From contig NZ_CP036274.1 in the NCBI RefSeq assembly GCF_007747655.1, forward strand, positions 8,308,001 through 8,372,000: a stretch of DNA of 64,000 nt. The letters run 5' to 3'. The stretch is from Anatilimnocola aggregata. Its GTDB lineage: Bacteria; Planctomycetota; Planctomycetia; Pirellulales; Pirellulaceae. Below, piece after piece: positions 35,397-43,367 of the stretch; within the stretch, counting starts at the first letter, position 1; each line of letters starts with the position of its first letter. The position numbers were made by a program, and so were the translations under genes. The notes below the pieces were generated by a model. It searched no databases. It was not told the origin of the DNA and saw nothing but the letters and a program-made list of their open reading frames with translations.

Positions 35397-35487
35397 AGCA
35401 GCGACCCGGTGAGTGGTGCCGCTGCTGATTTTTCTCGCTGACCCACTAAGCATGACCCCGCGGTTCTGAGGGGGGTGGGACCCCCCC
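35397..35487. repeat. Hairpin pair including a GGGGGG/CCCCCC palindrome
   Basis: First stem AGCAGCG/CGCTGCT (35397-35403 with 35420-35426) is followed by GATTTTT. The second is GGGGGG-TGGGA-CCCCCC (35470-35487). Such G/C palindromes are seen near phage packaging and plasmid regions; no such role can be shown here. Confidence 0.4.
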
Positions 35488-35556
35488 GGTTTGGCAATGA
35501 ATAAACCCGCCAAGCACTTCGCATTTATGGGGTTTTCTCAGCCTTTGAAATCCAAC

Positions 35557-36987
35557 CTGCCTAGTTCTGCGATGACATTTCCGCAGGAATGAGCAGGGAA
35601 GGTTAGGGTTGGACTTGACCACGCGGGCAAAATCTCAGGTTGAATCACGTCGATTCGACTGACTGGCTCTCTTGCCGGTCAAAAAAGACAGGGCCGCAAC
35701 TGTTAGAGCAGCGGCGACCCCTGACACTCCAAGTCCTGAATTAGAGGAACTTGAAATGCTGGGTTCATTGTCTGTCGGTACGTCCGTTGGGTCTATCTGT
35801 GGTGGTGAAAAAGAAAGTTGGATTGAGGGCCGTCTTCTTAAAATGGCCGATGTTTGCCGCCTGACAAACTGTCATCCGAACACCATCCGTAGAAATAGTG
35901 AAGGTGAAAACCCCAAGTTGGTTTGTCTTAGGCTTCCTTCAGGAGCCAGAAGATTCACAATAGAATCTGTAAGGAGGTTCTTAGGAGAAACTAAAGAGAC
36001 TGTCATTACGGACGAAGTACAGCAGGGGAAATCATCAGGGACGATTCCAGTTGCTGCAATAATTAGGGTCTCTTCTGCAAAACAAAATACCGCTAGAGGC
36101 GACTCAGACAAATCGAGTCTTGAGCATCAGGAGGAACGAGTTGCCACGTTCATTAAAGTGAAGTGGGGCAACCGGGCAGACGTGACGTGGTACAAGAGCG
36201 TTGGTGGCGGAATGGACTTCAATCGGCCTGCTCTAGTTCGCCTCATTGGCGACATCATTGCCGGGAAGTTCAGGGGTGGGTTCTTAGTCGCTCAGGACTT
36301 CACCAGAATCTGTAGGTTCGGGGTGAAGCTAATCGAACACTTGGCGAAAATCGGTGGCTGCAACCTCGTCTACACGATGGACGAGAGCGATGCTGAGGCG
36401 AAGGGCTTTGCGGAGGGCCTGCAATCTGAACTTCTCAGCATAATTACCCACTTTACGGCTCGCGAATCGGGCCGCAAGGCGAAGGCCATCTTAACTGTAC
36501 GGGTATCGCCCGACGTAGTTCAGGAGATATGGCGGATGGGGCAAGCTGGCTACTCTCATCGGTTCATCGCCAAGGCACTTGCAGACGCAGGAAAGGGACG
36601 AGGGGAATGCGGGAGAGAGATAACCAAGCGCATCGTGGAGCGAATTCTAAAAGAGCACGGCGACGGATTGCGGGTGCTCGAATCGACTACGAACACTAAC
36701 TCCCTTGCTGTTCAGAACTCGTTCCTAGAGTTCTTCCAAGCGAAGGTTCGGTTGACCGGCATCGACAACTGCCGCTGTCGTCGGACGGCACTTCTGGCCC
36801 ACTATCGCGAGTGGTGCAAGGCTCAGGGAAAAACCCCGATGGGCGAAGTGAGCATCAGCCGCACGATGAAAAAACACTATCCCCAACTGTCCAGCAAATT
36901 AACCGACGACTCCTGCGTTCAGTACGTCGGCATGACCTTCGTCACATCGCAAACCTAGTGGGAGAAATGGTTAACTTCCACAAGGCT
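35557..36987 (+). mobile_element. IS607-like element, copy 2
   Basis: Direct repeat of 27469-28899. Left junction AATCCAAC-CT-GCC, right junction AGG-CT-GGCATG. The right junction continues into a REP hairpin of the chromosome. Confidence 0.85.
35756..36958 (+). CDS. Serine recombinase, second identical copy
   Basis: Protein identical to the one at 27668-28870 from the ATG onward (400 residues); the only difference seen is in the 5-prime part (Gly to Arg if the TTG at 35672 were used). Both copies therefore look functional, and the pair could excise or move the enclosed cargo. Same HTH, catalytic Ser106 and C-terminal extension. Confidence 0.85.
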   Translation: MLGSLSVGTSVGSICGGEKESWIEGRLLKMADVCRLTNCHPNTIRRNSEGENPKLVCLRLPSGARRFTIESVRRFLGETKETVITDEVQQGKSSGTIPVAAIIRVSSAKQNTARGDSDKSSLEHQEERVATFIKVKWGNRADVTWYKSVGGGMDFNRPALVRLIGDIIAGKFRGGFLVAQDFTRICRFGVKLIEHLAKIGGCNLVYTMDESDAEAKGFAEGLQSELLSIITHFTARESGRKAKAILTVRVSPDVVQEIWRMGQAGYSHRFIAKALADAGKGRGECGREITKRIVERILKEHGDGLRVLESTTNTNSLAVQNSFLEFFQAKVRLTGIDNCRCRRTALLAHYREWCKAQGKTPMGEVSISRTMKKHYPQLSSKLTDDSCVQYVGMTFVTSQT

Positions 36988-36998
36988 GGCATGTCGCC

Positions 36999-37011
36999 GC
37001 ACCTTCGGTGC
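36999..37011. repeat. REP hairpin gcaccttcggtgc at the island right flank
   Basis: Identical to hairpin A' of the RAYT unit. With CCCAGGGCGTTGTCCTGGG at 27450-27468 it forms one REP unit split by the island. Confidence 0.7.
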
Positions 37012-37208
37012 TGAGAGCGGGTTACCTCAAAGGCTGCGGCATTCGCCCCGCAGCTTCATCTGGTCCAAATTGTCGTAATCCGCTACGATGAGCGGTTTTA
37101 GGGCATGTTGCGCACTGAGCCAGGGCGGGCTTCGCTTGGCACTGGGCGTTCGATCGTTCCTAAATTAATCGTTCCCACAGCAAGCAACGACGACCAACGG
37201 ATCTGGCC

Positions 37209-40019
37209 ATGAAGACTGACGAACTGCGCGAAAAGTATCTGGAGTTCTTCGAGAGCAAGGGGCACACCCGCCAGGCCAGCGATGTGCTGGTGCCACGCTG
37301 GGATCCTTCGGTGCTATTCACGCCGGCCGGCATGAATCCGTTCAAAGATCACTTTCTGGGCCGCGTGAAGCTCGAATTCACCCGCGCCACCACCTGCCAG
37401 AAGTGCCTCCGCACCGGCGATATCGATAACGTCGGCCGCACCGCCTATCACCATACGTTCTTCGAGATGCTGGGCAACTTCAGCTTCGGCGACTACTTCA
37501 AGAAGGAAGCGATTCACTGGGCCTGGGAGTTTCTCACCGATAAGAAATGGCTCGGCATCGAAAAAGACCGGCTGACGGTCACTGTCTACCTCGACGATGA
37601 CGAAGCGGCCGGCATTTGGCACAACGAAATCGGCCTCCCCGTCAATCGCATCGAGCGGATGGGCGAAGACGACAACTTCTGGCCCGCGAGCGCTCCGAGC
37701 AAAGGCCCCGACGGTGTCTGCGGGCCGTGCAGCGAAATCTATTATCACGCGCCGGGTGCGACGAAGAGCGTCGAGATCTGGAACCTGGTGTTTACGCAGT
37801 TTAACCGTGTCGGCAATCCGCCGAACAACCTCCGGCCGTTGCCGAGCAAGAACATCGACACGGGCATGGGGCTCGAGCGGATCGCCAGCGTGCTGCAAGG
37901 GGTCGATACGAACTATCACATCGATATCCTACGCCCACTCGTCGAAGCAGCTGGCGAAGTGTGTGGCTTTAAGTACGACCCGAAGGAAGATCGCGGTCGC
38001 CGCTTGCGCCGGATTGCCGACCATGTGCGCGCGTGTACGTTCGCCATTCACGAAAACGTCCTCCCGGGCCCCAACAAGCAAAACTACGTCATTCGCCGCT
38101 TGATGCGCCGCGCGATTCTCGACGGCCATCAACTGGGCCTGCGCGAACCGTTCATGTACAAGCTGGTCGGCAAGGTCGCCGAACTGATGAAGGCTTCGTA
38201 TCCCGAGATTTCGGATACGACCAGCCGCGTCGAGAAGGCCATGCAAGGTGAAGAGAGTGCGTTCCTCGGCACGCTCGATGCCGGCCTCGCGCGGATCGAC
38301 AAGACCTTCAGCGACATGAAGAGCCACGGCCGCGTGACGGTCCCTGGTCAAGAAGCGTTCGACCTGTATCAGACGTACGGCATTCCGCCCGAGCTTGTCG
38401 AAAACATGGCAGCCGAGTTGAACTTTACGTTCGACTGGCCCGGCTTCAAAGACTCGATGGAATTGCACGGCGAAAAGTCGGGCAAGATCGCCCAAGACAC
38501 GGGTATGGATGTCAACAATCCCATCGGTGCCTTGAAGAAGTCCCTCAAGAGTACCGAGTTCCTCGCCTACGACGGCATTGAAGCGACTGCCGAGATTAAG
38601 GGAATCGTGGCCCAGGATCACCTGTGCGATGAGTTGACCGAAGTGGGCCACAAGAGCCCGGTGACGGTGGTGCTCGATCGGAGCCCGTTCTACGGCGAGT
38701 CGGGTGGCCAGGTTGGCGACAAAGGTGAACTGACCGGCGCGGGCTTCACGTTCCAAGTGATCGATACGCAGAAAGACGGCGATCTGCTGCTGCATATTGG
38801 TCACCTGACGCAGGGCAAAATGACAGCTGGCGCGAAGGTGACCGCGAAGGTCGATACGGCTCGCCGGCAAGGAATTCGCCGCGCTCACTCGGCGACGCAC
38901 ATCATGCACTACGCCCTGCAGAAGTCGCTGGGCAAAGACGCGCACCAGATGGGTTCGAAGGTCGAAGAGGATTGGTTGCGATTCGACTTCGGCAATCCGG
39001 AACCCGTGAGCGCCGAGAAGTTGCAGGCCATCGAGCGCGACGTTGCCGAGCAAGTGGCGGCAGCACAAACGATCACCGCCAAGTTTGTTCCGCTCAGCGA
39101 AGCCCGCACAGCTGGCGCCATGATGCTGTTCGGCGAGAAATATCCCGACCCAGCGCGGATGGTGACGATGGGCGAGTTCAGCCGCGAATTGTGCGGCGGT
39201 ACGCACCTCGATAATACGCAAGACGTTGGTTCGTTCGAGATTCTGGCCGAAGAAGGGGTCGCTGCTGGCGTGCGCCGCATCACCGCCCTGACTGGTGAAA
39301 AAGCCAAGGCCCACGAAGCACAAACCGATAGTTCGTTGCAAGCCATCGCGCACGCGCTCGGAACGGGAATCGGCGAAGTGAATCACGCGGTGCGACACCT
39401 GGTCCAGCAAGTGCGCGACCTCCGCAAGCAACTCACCACTGGTGCGAAACCAGCGACCGGCACCGAGCCTATCAGCCTGGCGAAGATTCCTTCGCCCACG
39501 ACTGCCGAAAAGAAATCGCTGTTGCGCGACACGGCCCGCTTGCTGAATGTCGCCCTGTTTGATGCCCCCGCTCGCGTGCAAGCGTTGCTCGCAGAATCGA
39601 CGGAACTCAAACAGCAGATTGCCTCGCGCAACGAAGCTGGCTCGATCTCGGCCGAAACATTGCTGGCGGGATCTGAACAGGTTGGCGGTGCGACCGTCGT
39701 CGTGGCCGAAGCGCCCGGTGCGAACTCGAACTTGATGCGGCAACTGATCGACCAGATTCGCCAGAAGATCAGCCCGAGCGCGATCTTCCTCGCCACTGCC
39801 GAAGGGGAAGGGAAAGTCGTGCTCGTCGCCGGAGTTTCGAAAGATCTGGTGACCAAGGGGGTCAGCGCCGGCAACTGGGTGCGCGATGTCGCTCCTGTCG
39901 TTGGTGGCGGTGGCGGCGGCAAGCCCGACCTGGCCCAGGCCGGCGGCAAGCAGCCCGAGAAGCTGGCCGAGGCGCTGGTGAAGGCGCGCGAGGTCGCCAA
40001 GCTGATGCTGAAGGCGTAG
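37209..40019 (+). CDS. alaS: Alanyl-tRNA synthetase
   Basis: 936 residues, full length. Class II core (RWDPSVLFTPAGMNPFKDHF, FFEMLGNFSFGDYFKKEA, NIDTGMGLERIA), editing domain with HSATHIMHY and the zinc-site CGGTHLDNTQDVGSF, and a C-terminal DHHA1 domain (VGGGGGGKPDLAQAGG). Charges tRNA-Ala and clears Ser/Gly mischarging. A long intergenic region holding the edge of the inserted island lies upstream, so its promoter must be within 36988-37208. Confidence 0.97.
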   Translation: MKTDELREKYLEFFESKGHTRQASDVLVPRWDPSVLFTPAGMNPFKDHFLGRVKLEFTRATTCQKCLRTGDIDNVGRTAYHHTFFEMLGNFSFGDYFKKEAIHWAWEFLTDKKWLGIEKDRLTVTVYLDDDEAAGIWHNEIGLPVNRIERMGEDDNFWPASAPSKGPDGVCGPCSEIYYHAPGATKSVEIWNLVFTQFNRVGNPPNNLRPLPSKNIDTGMGLERIASVLQGVDTNYHIDILRPLVEAAGEVCGFKYDPKEDRGRRLRRIADHVRACTFAIHENVLPGPNKQNYVIRRLMRRAILDGHQLGLREPFMYKLVGKVAELMKASYPEISDTTSRVEKAMQGEESAFLGTLDAGLARIDKTFSDMKSHGRVTVPGQEAFDLYQTYGIPPELVENMAAELNFTFDWPGFKDSMELHGEKSGKIAQDTGMDVNNPIGALKKSLKSTEFLAYDGIEATAEIKGIVAQDHLCDELTEVGHKSPVTVVLDRSPFYGESGGQVGDKGELTGAGFTFQVIDTQKDGDLLLHIGHLTQGKMTAGAKVTAKVDTARRQGIRRAHSATHIMHYALQKSLGKDAHQMGSKVEEDWLRFDFGNPEPVSAEKLQAIERDVAEQVAAAQTITAKFVPLSEARTAGAMMLFGEKYPDPARMVTMGEFSRELCGGTHLDNTQDVGSFEILAEEGVAAGVRRITALTGEKAKAHEAQTDSSLQAIAHALGTGIGEVNHAVRHLVQQVRDLRKQLTTGAKPATGTEPISLAKIPSPTTAEKKSLLRDTARLLNVALFDAPARVQALLAESTELKQQIASRNEAGSISAETLLAGSEQVGGATVVVAEAPGANSNLMRQLIDQIRQKISPSAIFLATAEGEGKVVLVAGVSKDLVTKGVSAGNWVRDVAPVVGGGGGGKPDLAQAGGKQPEKLAEALVKAREVAKLMLKA

Positions 40020-40043
40020 GGCCGGGCAACAGAAAGCCGTGTT

Positions 40044-40182
40044 ACCGTTCACGCCAGTACCCGGTAGGTTCTGGCCGCTGGCCGGAACCTGAAGCGGCGA
40101 GACACCGAATTTGTAGTTTGCCGGTCGGATGCCGACCAGGATCACATCCGGCGGATGTGACCTACATGCTGGCGTGAACGGT
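40044..40182. repeat. Nested hairpin cluster downstream of alaS
   Basis: Outer arms are a perfect 14-bp inverted repeat (accgttcacgccag 40044-40057; ctggcgtgaacggt 40169-40182). Inside are further dyads: AGGTTCTGGCC/GGCCGGAACCT, GGTCGG/CCGACC and TCACATCC/GGATGTGA. The whole could fold as a long branched cruciform. Confidence 0.65.
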
Positions 40183-40929
40183 CACAAAACCGTCCGCGCG
40201 GTGACCAGACTAGTCCGGGGAGGAGTGTCTAATTTCGGCGGCACGCTCTCTGAAAATTTGGTAGTAAGTATGTGTAAATTTGGACCGATGTCGCGACATA
40301 TTGCGCATTAATCCGCAACACATTCTTCTGTTCTTGCGGAACATATTATTCCCTAGTTGGCAGCGGCGGCGTTTACCCGCGGGCTGCCCAAGACTGGGAA
40401 TTCGCGCGAAATTCGTTCAAATCGGGAGTAAAATTCCGGAAATCGATTTTGGAAATTTCGGGGGCTTTTTCAGGGCTCCTCGCGCTGTAAGTGCCGTCTG
40501 GATCGTTCCTTGCGGCCGCTGGAGAAACTGATGAAAAACGCGAATTCCGGAAATTTCCGGGTGGCATTTGGAGGGTGAGAGCGCGTCGTTGGGACGGAGA
40601 GTCGCAAATGAGTAAGGGAGGTTTGTTTGCCGGTGGCGATTGCAAGGGAAAGCGGGTTCTCAGCGCACCCCTCTCCCCGGAGTACCGAGGAGAGGGAGTA
40701 AGAATTTGAATCTCAAGTTCCTAGTTCCCAGCTCCTAGCTCCCAGCTCCCATCCGCTAACTCACGCGCCGTTGCCTTGACACTCCAGGGCCCACTCCTAG
40801 AATCCACGAGGGGAGGCGGGAGATTGCCCTCCTTGGGAATCGCCGCCCTATGTTATGATGCGCAGGTTGCGTCGGCGGCGATGTGGGCTGCTGACAGTTT
40901 TGTGAGGGCGATTTGTTGGTCGTGACGTT
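40183..40929. other. Gene-free region between alaS and mcsA
   Basis: No gene is supported. It contains A/T-rich and purine-rich stretches (40400-40580 shows repeated GGAAATTTC-like runs), a dispersed hairpin CCCTCTCC/GGAGAGGG at 40668-40695 related to 3073-3126, short tandem CTCCCAGCT-type repeats (40727-40750) and the mcsA promoter. Confidence 0.5.
40776..40803 (+). promoter_or_regulatory. Sigma-70-type promoter for mcsA-mcsB
   Basis: -35 TTGACA (40776-40781), 16-bp spacer, -10 TAGAAT (40798-40803), about 120 bp before the mcsA ATG. No CtsR-like operator repeat was recognised. Confidence 0.5.
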
Positions 40930-41427
40930 ATGAAGTGTCAACAGTGCGAAAAGCCGGCGACGTTTCATATCACGGAACTAACCGGTCCCGAGCCCCAAGA
41001 GCATCATTTGTGCGAGACGTGCGCCAAGACGTACCTCAGCCAAAACGATGCCGGTGCGCCACCCCCACCCACGTTGGCAGCGGTTTTGGCCAAGCAACTG
41101 AAGATTGGCCAGGCTGCCGACGAGTTGGCCAAGCTCGATCAGCGGAAGTGCCCGGTCTGCGGCATTACGTTCTTTGAGTTCCGCAGCCAGGGACGCCTGG
41201 GCTGCTCGCACGATTACGTCTTCTTCGAAAAAGAACTGACGCCACTCTTGCTCAATATTCATGGCGAAACGCGGCACACCGGCAAGCGCCCCGCGCACGC
41301 CGTGCAGGGGACCGATGCCAAGACGGAACTGATTCGGCTGCGGCGAGAAATGAAAGAAGCCGTCGAAAAAGAGAATTACGAGCTAGCAGCCAAATTGCGA
41401 AACCAGATTCGCGATTTAGAAAAGTAA
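40930..41427 (+). CDS. mcsA: McsA, zinc-binding activator of the arginine kinase McsB
   Basis: 165 residues. Two CxxC pairs at the N-terminus (MKCQQCEKPA, HLCETCAKTY), two more in KCPVCG and the downstream cysteine region, and a C-terminal UVR/coiled motif (RREMKEAVEKENYELAAKLR). In Bacillus this protein activates McsB and adapts it to ClpC. It is directly upstream of mcsB, so the pair probably forms one operon. Confidence 0.9.
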   Translation: MKCQQCEKPATFHITELTGPEPQEHHLCETCAKTYLSQNDAGAPPPPTLAAVLAKQLKIGQAADELAKLDQRKCPVCGITFFEFRSQGRLGCSHDYVFFEKELTPLLLNIHGETRHTGKRPAHAVQGTDAKTELIRLRREMKEAVEKENYELAAKLRNQIRDLEK

Positions 41428-41533
41428 TCCTCGCCCCACGATTCAGATATTGCCCGTCCTGAGTTCAGCGGAATTCAGTTACAATGCGATTCGCATCCTT
41501 CCTTCTATTTCAATCACCTCTGCGGACTTTGAC

Positions 41534-42613
41534 GTGAAATTCGACGAGTTCGCTGAGCGCTGTGGTGAATGGTTGCGTGGTTCCGGCCCGCAGTCCGATA
41601 TTGTCATTAGCAGCCGCATTCGCCTGGCTCGCAACCTGGCTGAGTTTCCCTTCATCCGCCGCTGCAACGAGCAGGACCGGAAGGGAATCGAGCAGACCTT
41701 TCGTGCGGCCATTCAAAGCGTGACCGACTGGAAGGAACTGATCAACGTCGATGTGGCCGGCCTGCCGAGCATCGACCGGCAGTTCCTCGTCGAGCGGCAA
41801 CTCATTAGCCGCGAATTGGCCGATGCCAGCGGTGCTCGCTGCGTCTTCATCGACGCGAACGAGACCTACAGCTTGATGATTAACGAGGAAGACCACTTGC
41901 GGATGCAGGTGATGCATAGCGGCCTCGATCTGGAATCGGCCTGGGAGCAGGCGAACAAGATCGACACCGAACTCGATAAGCGGGTGGCGTTCGCCTTTCA
42001 CGAAAAGCTGGGTTACCTGACGGCGTGTCCCACGAATGTCGGCACTGGCTTGCGCGTGAGTGTGATGTTGCACTTGCCGGCACTCGTCATCACGCAGCAG
42101 ATCGAAAAAGTCTTCCGCAGCTTGCAGAAGATGGGGCTGGCGGTCCGCGGCCTGTACGGCGAAGGCTCGCAGGCGATGGGTGACTTCTACCAGATCAGCA
42201 ACCAGGTCACGCTCGGCAAGAGCGAGGAAGAACTGGTCAAGCAGGTCGGCGAAGTGATTCCGGTGATTATCGATTACGAACGTCAGGCCCGCGCCTTCCT
42301 GGTGAAAGAGAGCCGAAAAGATCTGCACGACCGCGTGAGCCGGGCGTATGGCATTCTCTGCACGGCCCAGCAAATCAGCAGCGAAGAAACCCTGCATCTG
42401 CTCAGCAGCGTGCGGATGGGAATCAACCTCGGGTTGATTCAAGACCTAGAAATCCCGACGATCAACAAGCTGTTCATTCACACCCAGCCTGCTCACTTGC
42501 AGAAGCTGCGTGGGCTAGAGCTTGAGACGCAGGACCGCAACGTCGAGCGGGCTCTTTACCTGCAGACTCACCTGCGCAAGCGCCCCGGCGAAGACCCGGC
42601 CGAGCATAATTAG
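41534..42613 (+). CDS. mcsB: Protein arginine kinase McsB
   Basis: 359 residues from the GTG at 41534, the start that fits family length; the frame is open to a TTG at 41450. ATP:guanido phosphotransferase fold: DIVISSRIRLARNLAEFPF, NEEDHLRMQVM, TACPTNVGTGLRVSVMLHLP and RGLYGEGSQAMGDFYQISNQ. It phosphorylates arginine to mark proteins for Clp degradation. The active-site Cys (TACPTN) is present. Note that no ClpC is nearby, although clpX is 6 kb downstream. Confidence 0.95.
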   Translation: MKFDEFAERCGEWLRGSGPQSDIVISSRIRLARNLAEFPFIRRCNEQDRKGIEQTFRAAIQSVTDWKELINVDVAGLPSIDRQFLVERQLISRELADASGARCVFIDANETYSLMINEEDHLRMQVMHSGLDLESAWEQANKIDTELDKRVAFAFHEKLGYLTACPTNVGTGLRVSVMLHLPALVITQQIEKVFRSLQKMGLAVRGLYGEGSQAMGDFYQISNQVTLGKSEEELVKQVGEVIPVIIDYERQARAFLVKESRKDLHDRVSRAYGILCTAQQISSEETLHLLSSVRMGINLGLIQDLEIPTINKLFIHTQPAHLQKLRGLELETQDRNVERALYLQTHLRKRPGEDPAEHN

Positions 42614-42620
42614 CTTCGCA

Positions 42621-42649
42621 TTGTTCGTTTTCGCCCGTCGCGATATAAT
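42621..42649 (+). promoter_or_regulatory. Sigma-70-type promoter for ispF
   Basis: -35 TTGTTC (42621-42626), 17-bp spacer, -10 TATAAT (42644-42649), 64 bp before the ispF ATG. Confidence 0.6.
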
Positions 42650-42712
42650 CGCCGCACAAACTGTGCAGTTTGCCTGTTTTGAGACAGCACTTCGGAGAAG
42701 GATTTCCGCGGC

Positions 42713-43189
42713 ATGCGCGTGGGCATTGGTCACGATACGCATCGACTTGGTCAGGGTGGGCCGCTTCGGCTCGGGGGTATTACCATCCCTCACGACCATC
42801 ACTTGATCGGCCATAGCGACGCCGATGCGCTGCTGCATGCCATCACCGATGCCATTCTCGGGGCAGCTGCCCTCGGCGATATCGGCGAACTATTTCCCGA
42901 TACAGCTGTCGAGAACAAAGGCCGCGATTCAGCCGACATGCTCCGCTTGGCTCATGACCGCGTGAAGGCGGCCGGCTATCGCATTGGTAATCTCGACTGC
43001 ATTGTGTTTGCCCAAAGGCCCAAACTGCTACCGCACAAAACTGTCATGCGCGAAGCGATCAGCCAGATCTTGGAACTCCCCGTCGACCGCATCGGCCTGA
43101 AAGCCAAGACCGGCGAGAACGTCGGGCCGATTGGTCGCGAAGAGGCGATTAGTACCGAATGCATTGTGCTGCTGGAGGAGACGAAGTGA
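42713..43189 (+). CDS. ispF: 2-C-methyl-D-erythritol 2,4-cyclodiphosphate synthase
   Basis: 158 residues. Zinc ligands Asp8 and His10 in MRVGIGHDTHRL, plus HSDADALLHAITDAILGAAALGD with the third His, and the signature KAKTGENVGPIGREEAI. Forms the cyclic diphosphate in the MEP isoprenoid pathway. The usual ispD partner is not adjacent. Confidence 0.97.
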   Translation: MRVGIGHDTHRLGQGGPLRLGGITIPHDHHLIGHSDADALLHAITDAILGAAALGDIGELFPDTAVENKGRDSADMLRLAHDRVKAAGYRIGNLDCIVFAQRPKLLPHKTVMREAISQILELPVDRIGLKAKTGENVGPIGREEAISTECIVLLEETK

Positions 43190-43202
43190 AATTGCACATC
43201 CG

Positions 43203-43307
43203 CCCCCGGGCCTGCCCCGGGGGTTTAACGGCCTTTGCGCTAGCACTCGCTCTTCAGGCCCAGCAGCTAGTGCACAAGCCAATGAACCACCGCCGCAGGG
43301 GCGGTGG
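43203..43307. repeat. Two GC-rich hairpins between ispF and cysS
   Basis: CCCCCGGG..CCCCGGGGG (43203-43223) and CCACCGCC-GCAGG-GGCGGTGG (43287-43307). They sit directly after ispF and could double as a terminator region, but no T-run follows. Confidence 0.55.
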
Positions 43308-43367
43308 CGTGAATGATTAAGTCAAAACTACGAACTTCAAACTACGAACTCTAAACTCCCCACACCC

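Larger units (their letters stand above)
27469..36987. mobile_element. 9.5-kb composite island bounded by two direct IS607-like copies
   Basis: Two direct 1,431-bp repeats (27469-28899 and 35557-36987, offset 8,088) bracket 6,657 bp of cargo. All four repeat ends carry a CT at the junction and there is no target duplication, as expected for serine recombinases. Outside sequences join as ...TCCTGGG-CT-GGCATGTCGCC..., rebuilding a REP-type repeat that ends in hairpin gcaccttcggtgc. The spacing equals one IS plus the cargo, so a circular molecule recombining into a resident IS would give exactly this arrangement. Cargo codon and base usage are more AT-rich than the backbone. Confidence 0.85.

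Noticed and set aside
37929-40145. 738-codon open frame antisense to alaS
   Set aside because: Shadow of a GC-rich gene; no family match and no start signal.
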